In this document: positions 8,737 through 17,002 of the stretch, piece after piece
Numbering within the stretch: position 1 is the stretch's first letter
How the letters are laid out: each line of letters begins with the position of its first letter
Origin: JAOTZA01 sp965224065
GTDB taxonomy: Bacteria; Acidobacteriota; Thermoanaerobaculia; Multivoradales; JAHEKO01
DNA length: 64,000 bases
Direction of reading: 5' to 3'
Assembly: GCA_965224065.1 (NCBI GenBank)
Contig: CBDCYF010000005.1
Span: forward strand, 1,116,001 to 1,180,000
Position numbers and translations under genes: made by a program
The notes under the pieces: generated by a model
Told to the model about the DNA's origin: nothing
Seen by the model: the letters and a program-made list of their open reading frames with translations, nothing else
Database searches by the model: none

Positions 8737-8742
8737 ATTGTA
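8737..8742 (-). promoter_or_regulatory. -10 hexamer for polA, leaderless layout
   Basis: On the minus strand TACAAT is followed by 7 nt and the polA ATG at 8729. There is no Shine-Dalgarno sequence. Confidence 0.5.
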
Positions 8743-8751
8743 CTGTGGGGC

Positions 8752-8919
8752 GTGCCGGGCCGGTCGGAGGCTCCACCAGGGAACGGCGCGCGCCCGGAGA
8801 CCTATGACGCGGAAGCGCGCGCCTCGGTTTCCCTCGCGCCGGATCGCCGTCAGCCTCCACCCGTTCTTGCTCTGCGCTCGGTCAAACGTCCCTGGTGGAG
8901 CCTCCGACCGGCCCGACAC
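8752..8919. repeat. Palindromic intergenic element upstream of polA
   Basis: A perfect 27-bp inverted repeat (8756-8782 against 8889-8915, beginning CGGGCCGGTCGGAGGCTCC) extends with one mismatch by 4 bp and encloses 106 bp. The spacer carries CGCGCCTCGGT followed by a CGC-rich stretch that recurs in the element at 27.6-27.8 kb. The arm lies just upstream of the polA -10 box, so it overlaps the promoter region. No coding content. Confidence 0.8.
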
Positions 8920-8967
8920 ACGCGAGCTAGGGCGTCGGATCCCGTCTAGCTCGGAGTAGTTGGTGTC

Positions 8968-9172
8968 GGTCGGCGGACTCTGTCCGAGCCGAGGCCGGCG
9001 AATCGCCCGCCAAGCGAGGACCAAATCGCGGGCGCCGGCTTCCGGCAGCCCGCGAAGGGACGAGCCGGCTGCAAGGCCATCAAGCGGCCGCAAAATTCGT
9101 TCCGGCCCACGCAACCGCCGGCGGCGGATGCGGGCCATGAGGCGGCACTCGGGAGGGCAGAGCCGCCGACCA
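8968..9172. repeat. Second palindromic intergenic element upstream of polA
   Basis: The imperfect terminal arms (GGTCGGCGG with TGTCCGAG on the left; CTCGGG, GGCAGAG and CCGCCGACC on the right) enclose GC-rich sequence with several smaller palindromes. Together with the preceding element it accounts for most of the 509 bp between polA and the next gene; no protein or RNA gene was seen there. Confidence 0.55.
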
Positions 9173-9187
9173 AAACGAAAATGTTCG

Positions 9188-9205
9188 GACACCGTGCCTG
9201 GTGTC
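9188..9205. promoter_or_regulatory. Dyad (possible operator) ahead of the GlsB-like gene
   Basis: The perfect 6-bp dyad GACACC-gtgcct-GGTGTC sits just upstream of a plausible -10 TATCCT (9210-9215). Spacing and symmetry fit a repressor site, but nothing identifies a regulator. Confidence 0.25.
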
Positions 9206-9238
9206 GCGATATCCTCCGCGCGGGAGGGAATTTAGAAG

Positions 9239-9532
9239 ATGTTCGAGATCATGGGACTCGGTTCGTGGATCATCATGGGCTTCGTGGCGGGCGCGATCGC
9301 CAAATTTCTGATGCCTGGCAAGGACCCCGGCGGCTGCATTACCACCATTCTGGTGGGGATCGCCGGCGCAGTGCTGGGCGGATTTCTGGCGACCTACCTG
9401 GGCTACGGCGGCATCGCGGGATTCGACGTCCGCAGTCTGGTCGTCGCGGTCCTTGGCGCCATTCTGCTTCTGATCGCGCTGCGCCTTCTCGGGTTCGGCG
9501 GCGACAAGAAGAAAAAGAAAAGGCGAAACTAG
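9239..9532 (+). CDS. GlsB/YeaQ/YmgE family membrane protein
   Basis: This 97-residue protein has three predicted membrane helices: SWIIMGFVAGAIAKFLM, a central TTILVGIAGAVLGGFLATYL and VVAVLGAILLLIALRLLG. The family hallmarks are the GKDPGGCITTILVGIAGA segment and a very basic C-terminus (DKKKKKRRN). Family members are small stress-associated inner membrane proteins with no known biochemical activity. A GGGAGG ribosome site at 9222-9227 precedes the ATG, and a possible operator dyad lies upstream, in keeping with stress-regulated expression. Confidence 0.9.
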   Translation: MFEIMGLGSWIIMGFVAGAIAKFLMPGKDPGGCITTILVGIAGAVLGGFLATYLGYGGIAGFDVRSLVVAVLGAILLLIALRLLGFGGDKKKKKRRN

Positions 9533-9593
9533 CGGCCGCACCGCATCCGCAAAGTCGGTATCGTCGTATCGGACACTCGGCAAAACCAGCCGG

Positions 9594-9599
9594 TAGAAT
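9594..9599 (+). promoter_or_regulatory. -10 hexamer for the FG-GAP/UnbV gene, leaderless layout
   Basis: TAGAAT is followed by 6 nt and the ATG at 9606, with no ribosome-binding site. Confidence 0.5.
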
Positions 9600-9605
9600 C
9601 GGCTG

Positions 9606-12600
9606 ATGAAAAGCCCCAGGATGCGCACCCGGGTCGGGCCGGCGGTTACGACCGCGGCCGCCCTCGCGCCAAGCCTCGTGCTGGCCCTGGCGCTGAGTAA
9701 TTGCGCGGGACCGGGCTCGGACGCCGGACGGCCGGCGAGACCCCCCAGCCAAGAGGCCATCGAGCTGCGAAACCGCGGTATTGCCGAGCTCGAGAACGAG
9801 AAGCCGGAGCTGGCCGAGGCGGCCTTTCTCGAGCTGACCGAAAAAGCACCGGACGACCCGTTGGGCTACGCCAACCTGGCGATCGCCAAGCTCCGCCAGC
9901 AGAAGTTCGAGGAAGCCGGGGACTGGATCGCCCGCGCGGTCGAAAAATCCCCCGATGACCCCCGGCTGTGGGCGATCGAAGGAGACATCCTTCAGTGGAG
10001 CGGCCGGCCCGACGAGGCCCTGGCCGTTTTCGGGCGCGCCGCCGAGGCGGCACCCGACGACCTCGAGATCCAGTACGCGCTCTACCGCCAGGCGACCACG
10101 ATCTCGGATGCGAGCGACGAAGCCCTGGCGGCGCTCGACCGCCTGGCCCGGCTGCGCCCGGAGAACCTGGTCGTGCTGCTCGAGCTGGGCTCTCAGGCGC
10201 GCCAGGCCGGCGATCGCGAGCGCGCCACCGCCGCCTATCTGCGGATCCGCGAGCTGATGTGGCAGTCACCGCGCGGCGGCGAGGAGCTTCTCGCGCAAGT
10301 GTTCGAGGGCCTCGAGGCCGGCGATCTGGCCGGCATACGAGCTCCGGCCCAGAGGCTACAGAACGTCCTCAAGATCACGCCGATGTACCGCGAGAGCCTC
10401 CGCGAGCTGGCGACGGGCATCCAGGGCATCCCGGTGCTGGTCCTCATGGGCGAGCCGGCGGCTTCGACCTTTGGCGAGCCCATCGAGGTGAGCTTCCGAG
10501 GCGAGCGGCCGGGCGAGGACTCGCCTGGAGTGCTGGATCTCGCGCTCGGAGACTTCGACGGTGACCAGAGGCCCGACGTGGCCGTGCTATCGGCTTCGGA
10601 GCCTCCGACCCTGGAGCTTCGCGCGACCGGCGGGGCGACCCTGACGACCACTACGGCCCCTCCGGGAATCGAGAGGATTCTCGTCACCGATTTGGACAAC
10701 GACGGGCACCAGGATGTGTTGGGCTACGGCGCGGGAGGGCTCGAGCTGTGGCGCGGAGATGGGGCCGGTGGCCTGGCCAGGGGCACCGAAGAGACCGGGC
10801 TCTCGGGCGCCGAGGCGACCGGCGCGGCAACCATGATCGATTTCGACATCGAGGGCGACCTGGATCTCTTTGCGGCCGGCGGCGGCCCTTCAAGCTCTGA
10901 GAGCCCAAGGCTGTATCGCAACGCGCTTCTCGGACCGCTCGAGCCGGTCGGGGATTGGAGCCTCCCCGACCTGACGCTCGGAGCCGCCCACGACACGCTG
11001 TCGTCCGATCTCGATCGTGACGGCGATCTCGATCTTTTGATCGCGCACGACGGCGGGCTCACGCTGCTGAACAACCTGCGCCAGGGACGCTTCGAGGATT
11101 CGACCGAGGTTGCGGGGCTCGCCGGATCGGTAGCCGGAAGCATCCACGGGACCATCGGCAGGATCGTCAGCGCCGATCTCGACAACGACGGGCTGCCCGA
11201 GATCATTACCACGGGGGACCGCGTTCGCGTATACCAGAACCGCGGGGGCCGCTTCGAGAGCAGGGAGCTCGAACACCCGGAAACAAGCGGCGCCGGTCCG
11301 ATCGAGATCTTCGATGCCGACAATGACGGCCGGCTGGACCTCGCCCTCGGCGTTCCGGGGGGCATCGCGATCCTCGGGCTGGGCGCCGCCGGCCAGCCGG
11401 CTCGGTCGATCCCGGTCGAGCAGGGCCCCGCGTCGGTGACCGCTCTGTCGGCGGCCGATCTGGACGGTGACGGCGATCTGGACCTGGTCACGGGAGGCGC
11501 CGACGGCATCCACCACCTCATCAACGAGGGGGGCAACGCCAACGGATGGCTCGCGGTGCGGCTGCGCGGGCTCGACACCGGAAACAGCAAGAACAACTTC
11601 TACGGGATCGGCTCCACCCTCGAGGTGCGGGCCGGCAACGCCTACCAGTTCCGCGAGGCGACCGGCGGCGTGACCCACTTCGGGCTCGGCTCGGTCGAGA
11701 CCGCCGATCTCCTGCGCGTCGTGTGGACCAACGGCGTACCGCAAAACCGCATCTCGCCCACCGCGCGCCAGACGGTGGTCGAAGAGCAGCTCCTCAAGGG
11801 CAGCTGCCCGTTCTTGTACACCTGGACCGGCGAGCGTTTCGAGTTCGCGACCGACTTGCTGTGGGGAGCGCCCGCCGGGCTGCCGATGGGGATCGACAAG
11901 TGGATGCCATCCGATCCGGAGGAGCTGATCGAGATCGAGCGCATCGCGCCGCGTGACGGGAGCTACGAGATCCGCATCACCGAAGAACTGTGGGAGGCCG
12001 CGTTTCTCGACTTTGTGCGCCTCTGGGTGGTCGATCACCCGGCCGACGTGGAAGTCGCGAGCACGATGAAGATCCTGCCCGGGTCGGTCGTTCCCGAGGG
12101 AGTCCTGGGCACTCGCGGCCTCCGACCGGTGGCCGCCGCCTGGGACGCCGCCGACCGGGATGTGACCGCGCGGGTGAAAGAGCGCGATGGCGTGTACGCG
12201 GATGGCTGGCGTCCGAGCCGCTACCAGGGGGTACCGCGGGAACCATGGAGCTTTACATTCGACCTCGGAGCCACACCCGCCGGGCCGGTCCGGTTGCACC
12301 TCGACGGTTGGATCTTTCCCACCGACGCCAGTCTCAACATCGCGCTCGACCAGGGCCAGCAGATCCCGCTCTTCCCTCCACGCCTCGAGGTCGAAACCAC
12401 TCGTGGCTGGCAGGTCCTGGTGGGCAACATCGGATTCCCTGCGGGCAAGACCAAAACCATGGTGGTGGATGTGCCGGCGCTTCCGGCCGGCGCCCGCCGG
12501 CTCAGAATCGTCGCCTCACAATGGCTGTCCTGGGATCGCATCGTCTGGGCGCCCGCGGACACATCGGTTGCCGACGACGAGCCAACCGTGCGAGCAAAGC

Positions 12601-13118
12601 TCGAACCCACGCGCGCCGAGCTCGGTTTTCGAGGCTTCTCGCGTCTCGTCCGCGTCGCCCCCAACGCGCCGCATGAGTTTGACTACTCGGCGGTCTCCAC
12701 GGTCTCGCCCTGGTTGCCGTTCCCGGGACGCTACACCCGCTATGGCGACGTCCTCGAGTTGCTGCTCGATCCCGACGACCGCAGCGTCATCCTAGGGGCC
12801 GGTGACGAGATGGCGGTGGTCTTCGACGCCGCCCAGCTCGACCCGGTCCGCGAAGGATGGCGGCGAACACTCTTTCTCGAAAGCCACGGCTGGGATAAGG
12901 ACGCCGACCGCAACACCTTCGAGCCCCAGCAGGTCGAGCCGCTGCCCTTCCGCTCCATGGCGGCCTACGGCGAGCCCTTCCCGGACACCCCGCTTCACCG
13001 CGCCTATGCCGAGGAGTGGCTGACGCGGGTGGTCGAGCCCCCAGAGCCCGGACGATTGCCAGGACAATCGCCAGGACAGCCGCCAAAACGACCGATCATC
13101 GCGCAGCGGGGCAACTAA
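9606..13118 (+). CDS. TPR - FG-GAP (VCBS) - UnbV/ASPIC lipoprotein
   Basis: This 1170-residue exported protein has a signal peptide ending in an imperfect lipobox (LSNC, Cys33). TPR repeats follow (about 50-270, e.g. PDDPLGYANLAIAKLRQQKF). Then come seven or so FG-GAP/VCBS calcium-binding blades with the D-x-D-x-D-G loop (LGDFDGDQRPDVAVL, TDLDNDGHQDVLGY, SSDLDRDGDLDLLI, ADLDGDGDLDLVTGG), and an UnbV/ASPIC module (about 640-710). The last 460 residues are a beta-rich region I cannot assign. Proteins with this FG-GAP plus UnbV plan resemble CRTAC1 and are presumed cell-surface adhesive or integrin-like proteins. It is followed after 3 bp by the ACT-domain gene and likely forms an operon with it. 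Confidence 0.85.
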   Translation: MKSPRMRTRVGPAVTTAAALAPSLVLALALSNCAGPGSDAGRPARPPSQEAIELRNRGIAELENEKPELAEAAFLELTEKAPDDPLGYANLAIAKLRQQKFEEAGDWIARAVEKSPDDPRLWAIEGDILQWSGRPDEALAVFGRAAEAAPDDLEIQYALYRQATTISDASDEALAALDRLARLRPENLVVLLELGSQARQAGDRERATAAYLRIRELMWQSPRGGEELLAQVFEGLEAGDLAGIRAPAQRLQNVLKITPMYRESLRELATGIQGIPVLVLMGEPAASTFGEPIEVSFRGERPGEDSPGVLDLALGDFDGDQRPDVAVLSASEPPTLELRATGGATLTTTTAPPGIERILVTDLDNDGHQDVLGYGAGGLELWRGDGAGGLARGTEETGLSGAEATGAATMIDFDIEGDLDLFAAGGGPSSSESPRLYRNALLGPLEPVGDWSLPDLTLGAAHDTLSSDLDRDGDLDLLIAHDGGLTLLNNLRQGRFEDSTEVAGLAGSVAGSIHGTIGRIVSADLDNDGLPEIITTGDRVRVYQNRGGRFESRELEHPETSGAGPIEIFDADNDGRLDLALGVPGGIAILGLGAAGQPARSIPVEQGPASVTALSAADLDGDGDLDLVTGGADGIHHLINEGGNANGWLAVRLRGLDTGNSKNNFYGIGSTLEVRAGNAYQFREATGGVTHFGLGSVETADLLRVVWTNGVPQNRISPTARQTVVEEQLLKGSCPFLYTWTGERFEFATDLLWGAPAGLPMGIDKWMPSDPEELIEIERIAPRDGSYEIRITEELWEAAFLDFVRLWVVDHPADVEVASTMKILPGSVVPEGVLGTRGLRPVAAAWDAADRDVTARVKERDGVYADGWRPSRYQGVPREPWSFTFDLGATPAGPVRLHLDGWIFPTDASLNIALDQGQQIPLFPPRLEVETTRGWQVLVGNIGFPAGKTKTMVVDVPALPAGARRLRIVASQWLSWDRIVWAPADTSVADDEPTVRAKLEPTRAELGFRGFSRLVRVAPNAPHEFDYSAVSTVSPWLPFPGRYTRYGDVLELLLDPDDRSVILGAGDEMAVVFDAAQLDPVREGWRRTLFLESHGWDKDADRNTFEPQQVEPLPFRSMAAYGEPFPDTPLHRAYAEEWLTRVVEPPEPGRLPGQSPGQPPKRPIIAQRGN

Positions 13119-13121
13119 ACG

Positions 13122-13520
13122 ATGAACGGCACGGCTCGGGGCCCGCGCTACGAGCTGAGCCCCCTTCCCGACCGGCTCGCCGTCTGCCGGCTCCCGGCGG
13201 ACGCGCCGCTGCCCGCGCCGTCGGAAAACGGCTTCTTCTCGGTCACCCGGACCGAAGCCGAGATCTCGATCGTGTGCCGCGAAGGCGATGAGCCCGGGGG
13301 AGCGGCCGTAGAGCCGGGATGGCGAGCGCTCCGGGTCGCGGGCACGCTCGATTTCTCCCAAACCGGCGTCCTGGCCTCCTTCGCCTCGCCGCTCGCCCAA
13401 GCCGGCGTACCCATCTTCGTCGTCTCGACCTACGACACCGACTATCTGTTGGTGCAGGAAACCGACCTCGACACGGCGGTGACGGCTCTGACGGCCGCCG
13501 GGCACTCCGTGGCCGGGTAA
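13122..13520 (+). CDS. ACT domain-containing protein
   Basis: The 132-residue protein has two ACT-like halves, the second (AGTLDFSQTGVLASFASPLA ... PIFVVSTYDTDYLLV) resembling the amino-acid-sensing ACT of the CASTOR/aspartokinase type. Such small proteins probably bind an amino acid and act as sensors; no target is evident. It starts 3 nt after the stop of the FG-GAP gene. Its final 10 codons and stop lie in the first copy of a 31-bp tandem duplication, so the 3' end has been touched by a recent rearrangement, without change of frame. Confidence 0.75.
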   Translation: MNGTARGPRYELSPLPDRLAVCRLPADAPLPAPSENGFFSVTRTEAEISIVCREGDEPGGAAVEPGWRALRVAGTLDFSQTGVLASFASPLAQAGVPIFVVSTYDTDYLLVQETDLDTAVTALTAAGHSVAG

Positions 13521-13552
13521 GACGGCCGCCGGGCACTCCGTGGCCGGGTAAG
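13491..13552. repeat. Perfect 31-bp tandem duplication at the end of the ACT gene
   Basis: ACGGCCGCCGGGCACTCCGT and the 11 bases after it occur identically at 13491-13521 and 13522-13552. The first copy holds the stop codon of the ACT gene. A third partial copy (ACGGCCGG) merges into the repeat cluster that follows. Confidence 0.95.
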
Positions 13553-13707
13553 ACGGCCGGCAGGGGCGCCGGCCGCTTCGGGACGGCAACGAACGGAAGG
13601 GCGCCGGCCCCTACGCGGAATCCAACCACAGCCATGAAGCGGCCGGCGCCCCTGCCGGCCGTTGGCGTCCGGTGGAACGGGCCGGGGCAAGCCCGGCCCC
13701 TACAACT
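13553..13707. repeat. Cluster of two dispersed GC-rich repeat types
   Basis: Contains copies of repeat A (GAAGCGGCCGGCGCC with CTGCCGGCCGTT, both orientations: 13553-13579 and 13636-13665) and repeat B (GGGGCAAGCCCGGCCCCTAC type, 13677-13704), each a short palindrome of REP character. The same two types recur near 24.0, 27.5-27.9, 35.7-35.9 and 46.3-46.4 kb. No gene is seen between 13521 and 13751. Confidence 0.8.
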
Positions 13708-13751
13708 AGCGCTTCGGCCGCCGGTCTGGGCGCCAGGCAATCCGCCGGGAT

Positions 13752-14894
13752 CTATCCGCCGCGCTCGAAGATCATCACGCCGACATCGTCGTCCTGGATT
13801 TCCCAGGCCGTCGAGTCGCGGCGCCGGTTGGGTCCGAACGAATACAAGAACACCACTTCGCGACCGCTGTCGCTGTCGCACTTGTGGCGGATCCAGATCG
13901 GCGAGTTCCACAGATCGATAAAGAAATCGGCCCGCGCTTCCGGCAGCCCCTGATCCACGAGCGCCGCGAAACGGCCGTCGTAGAGCTCATCGGTGCCGTA
14001 CTTCTCGACATACGAGAACACCCTCTTGTGGCGCCCACAGCTTGTGATCGGCCGCCGGCCGCGGGTGAAATCGGCGGCCAGCGCTTGGAGCTCGGTCTGC
14101 GCCGCGGCCATAGTCTCCGGATCGTCCCGCACCTGGAGCCGGGTGAGGCCGACGGTGAGGAACCCGAGCAGAAAGACCACCGCGGCGGACACCGCCACCG
14201 AGCGGAGACCCAGACCGCCGTCCCAGACCGTGCGGTGGAAGAGTCCGAGAGCGGCCAGGCCGGCCAGCAAAAATCCCATACCGAGCATCAGCTCGACGAT
14301 CTCGCCCGAATGACTCCAGGGATAGCTTTCGTACAGCCAGAAGGTGGCCAGGAATCCGGGCGCCAGAAACACCGGCGGCGGGATCACGCCCAGGCGGGAA
14401 AAGAGGTTCTTGAGCTCGGGCACCAGCGCCAGCAGTGCCAGCACCACACCGTAGCCCAGGATGATGACCTTGACCGAAAGCTTGCGGAAGTCGGTGTCCC
14501 AGACGTTGTGGAGATTGAGCTCCTGTTGAAAGTTCTCGGCCAGAAAATATTCCGGTGGCCGGTAGCCGAAGACCCGCTGCGCCCAGGAGATCTCCTCCAT
14601 CGCCACAAAGACGCAAAAGACCGATATCCCGGTCAGAAACCACGGGAACCCGCCATCGCGCCGCCGCTGGTGAAGCGCGGCCAGAGCAAAGACCACACCG
14701 CCGAGAAGGAACGCCCAGAAGGTCATCCACTCGAGCGGATTGTCCTCCTGCACGCTGGTGTAGTAGAGGCCCTCGTCCTTGAGCCGTAGGAAAAAGGCGA
14801 CGAGCAACGGCGCCAGGATCAGCAGGTTGGCGAGGACCGCCGGCACGGTGGTCGACGGCTTTGTATAGCTGGGTCCCGGCTGGTTCTTGCTCAT
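13752..14894 (-). CDS. Conserved multi-pass membrane protein of unknown function
   Basis: The 380-residue protein has about seven hydrophobic helices in its first 250 residues (e.g. VLANLLILAPLLVAFFL, FWAFLLGGVVFALAALH, VVLALLALVPEL, VFLLGFLTVGL) and then a polar C-terminal domain of about 125 residues. The loop motif VAMEEISWAQRVFGY, between helices 3 and 4, is a conserved element of a family of uncharacterised bacterial membrane proteins. The C-terminal part contains three Cys/His residues close together (TSCGRHK, RHKCDSDSG). No enzymatic function can be assigned. It lies 46 bp from ligA in the same orientation, so it may be the last gene of that operon. Confidence 0.7.
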   Translation of the reverse strand: MSKNQPGPSYTKPSTTVPAVLANLLILAPLLVAFFLRLKDEGLYYTSVQEDNPLEWMTFWAFLLGGVVFALAALHQRRRDGGFPWFLTGISVFCVFVAMEEISWAQRVFGYRPPEYFLAENFQQELNLHNVWDTDFRKLSVKVIILGYGVVLALLALVPELKNLFSRLGVIPPPVFLAPGFLATFWLYESYPWSHSGEIVELMLGMGFLLAGLAALGLFHRTVWDGGLGLRSVAVSAAVVFLLGFLTVGLTRLQVRDDPETMAAAQTELQALAADFTRGRRPITSCGRHKRVFSYVEKYGTDELYDGRFAALVDQGLPEARADFFIDLWNSPIWIRHKCDSDSGREVVFLYSFGPNRRRDSTAWEIQDDDVGVMIFERGG

Positions 14895-14940
14895 CGTCCT
14901 GGCGCGGCCATGGTATTCGATTCACCCCGCCCGCCTTGGC

Positions 14941-16977
14941 CTACGCTCCTGCCGCCTCCGCACCCAGCAAGGCCACAAAACCGGCTTCATCGAGGATCTC
15001 GAGCCCCAGCTCGCGGGCGCGCCGCAGCTTGGAGCCGGGATTCTCTCCCGCAACGACGTAGTCGGTGGCCTTGCTCACCGAAGACACCACTCGCCCCCCC
15101 GCGTCTTCGACCCGCTTCTTGGCCTGCGGCCGGCTGAGATTCTCCAACCCACCGGTAAAAACGACTTTCTTTCCCGCCAGCGGCCCCGAGCCCGCGGCGG
15201 TGCCAGCCCCGTGGGCGGTCTCCCGCACTTCGACGCGGCCGTCGAGCAGTTGGTCGAGCACGCCTTGATTGTGGGTCTCGCCAAAAAAGGCCCGAATCTG
15301 CTCCGCCATCTTGGGTCCGACCCCGTCGACTTGCTGGAGACGCTCGGCGTCCGCCCGCCGCACCGCGTCGAAGGAGCCAAAGTCGATCGCCAGATCCCGC
15401 GCCACCGCCGTTCCGACCTCGGGGATTCCGAGCGCGTAGAGAAACCGGTGGAGCTCCACCTTCGAGGCCTTGCGGATCGCCTCGACCAGATTGGTCGCCG
15501 ACTTTTCCGCGAACCCCTCGAGCTCGACCAGCGACTCGGCTTCGAGCTCGAACAGATCGGGCAGGTGACGGACCAGCCCCTGCGTGACAAAAAGCCTGGC
15601 GCTTTCTTCGCCCAGTCCCTCGATGTCCAGGGCGTGACGCGACGCAAAGTGGACCAGCCGCCCGGTAAGCTGGGCCGGGCAGTCAAAACTGTTGGGACAG
15701 ACCGAAAAAGGGCCCCGCTCGACCAGCGGCGTGGCGCACGAAGGGCACTTCGCGGGCATACGGAACTTTCGCTTACGGCGTCTTCCCTTCTCCGGGATAC
15801 GCTCGACCACCTGCGGAATCACATCGCCGGCCCGCTGTACCCGCACCCGGTCTCCCTCGCGGATGTCCTTGCGCGCCACCTCCTCGCGGTTGTGGAGGCT
15901 GGCGCGGCTCACCGTGACCCCGCCCAGCTCCACCGGCCGCAGCATCGCGACCGGGGTCACCGCGCCGGTGCGGCCGACACTGGCCAGGATCTTGAGCACC
16001 CGGGTCACCTCTCTCCGCGGCGGGAACTTGAACGCAAAGGCCCAACGCGGATGGTGAGAGGTCTCCCCGAGCTCGTGCCGGGCCGCCAGATCGTCGAGCT
16101 TGATCACCACCCCGTCGATCTCGTAGCCGATGTCGTCACGGGAATCGACCATCGCCCGGTGGTAGTCGACGATCTCGCCCACGCTCTCGACTCGCCGGGG
16201 CCGGTTGTTGACCCGCAGACCCCACTCCCGCAGCGCGTCGAGCGTCTGCCATTGGGTCTTCACCTCGGGGGCTTCGCCGGCGAGGATGTCGTAAACATAG
16301 ATGTCCAATGGACGATCGGCGGTGTTCTTGGGATCGAGTTGCCGTAGGGCCCCGGCGGCGACGTTGCGCGGATTGGCGTAGGGCTCCCTTCCCTCCGCGA
16401 GCAAGCGCTCGTTGAGGCGCTCAAAGTCGTCAATTCGCATGATCACCTCGCCGCGCAGTGCCAGCGTCGGCGGGACCGGGAGCGCCTCTTGCCGCAGCTT
16501 GAGCGGAACCGCCGCGATGGTACGCAGGTTCTCGGTGATGTCCTCTCCGACACGCCCATCCCCGCGGGTGGCGCCCCGGACAAGCAACCCGTTCTCGTAC
16601 ACCAGCTCGACCGAAGCGCCGTCCAGCTTGGGCTCGACGACGTAGGCCACCCGGTGATCCGAGCCCAACGCCTTGCGGACTCGCTCGTCGAACCGCTCGA
16701 CCTGCTCGGCATTGGGGTGAGAGTCGAGGCTGAGCATCGGCGCCAGATGCTCCACCGAGGCAAAGCTCTCGAGCGCCACGCCGGCAACCCGCTGAGTCGG
16801 CGAGTCGCGAGCCTCGAGCTCGGGGAACCGGGCCTCGAGGTCCTTGAGCTCGCGGAACAGCCGGTCGTAGGCGTCGTCCGAGATTTTCGGCGCGTCGCGG
16901 ACGTAGTAGAGGTAGTCGTGCCGCTCGATCTCGCGGCGCAGCTCCTCGGCTCTTTTTCTCGCGGCTGCGAGCTTCAA
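14941..16977 (-). CDS. ligA: NAD-dependent DNA ligase
   Basis: LigA seals nicks during replication using NAD+. Domains in order: Ia (ERHDYLYYV), the adenylation domain with the nucleophilic Lys in EPKLDGASVELVYENG, an OB fold, a four-Cys zinc finger (CPSCATPLVERG with CPNSFDCPAQ), helix-hairpin-helix repeats (LQQVDGVGPKMAEQI) and a C-terminal BRCT (KKVVFTGGLENLSRPQAKK). The frame is open far upstream into the preceding gene, but LigA homology begins near LAAARKRAEELRREI. The best start is the TTG at 16977, giving 678 residues, the usual LigA length; no clear ribosome site supports it. It lies 25 bp after the MamK-like gene, so translation probably depends on that operon. Confidence 0.95.
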   Translation of the reverse strand: MKLAAARKRAEELRREIERHDYLYYVRDAPKISDDAYDRLFRELKDLEARFPELEARDSPTQRVAGVALESFASVEHLAPMLSLDSHPNAEQVERFDERVRKALGSDHRVAYVVEPKLDGASVELVYENGLLVRGATRGDGRVGEDITENLRTIAAVPLKLRQEALPVPPTLALRGEVIMRIDDFERLNERLLAEGREPYANPRNVAAGALRQLDPKNTADRPLDIYVYDILAGEAPEVKTQWQTLDALREWGLRVNNRPRRVESVGEIVDYHRAMVDSRDDIGYEIDGVVIKLDDLAARHELGETSHHPRWAFAFKFPPRREVTRVLKILASVGRTGAVTPVAMLRPVELGGVTVSRASLHNREEVARKDIREGDRVRVQRAGDVIPQVVERIPEKGRRRKRKFRMPAKCPSCATPLVERGPFSVCPNSFDCPAQLTGRLVHFASRHALDIEGLGEESARLFVTQGLVRHLPDLFELEAESLVELEGFAEKSATNLVEAIRKASKVELHRFLYALGIPEVGTAVARDLAIDFGSFDAVRRADAERLQQVDGVGPKMAEQIRAFFGETHNQGVLDQLLDGRVEVRETAHGAGTAAGSGPLAGKKVVFTGGLENLSRPQAKKRVEDAGGRVVSSVSKATDYVVAGENPGSKLRRARELGLEILDEAGFVALLGAEAAGA

Positions 16978-17002
16978 GGTGCCTGGCGGCTCACTGCCGG
17001 CG

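Noticed and set aside
13491..13552. The 31-bp pair as a CRISPR array or attachment site
   Set aside because: The two copies are directly adjacent with no spacer, and no integrase or cas gene is present.
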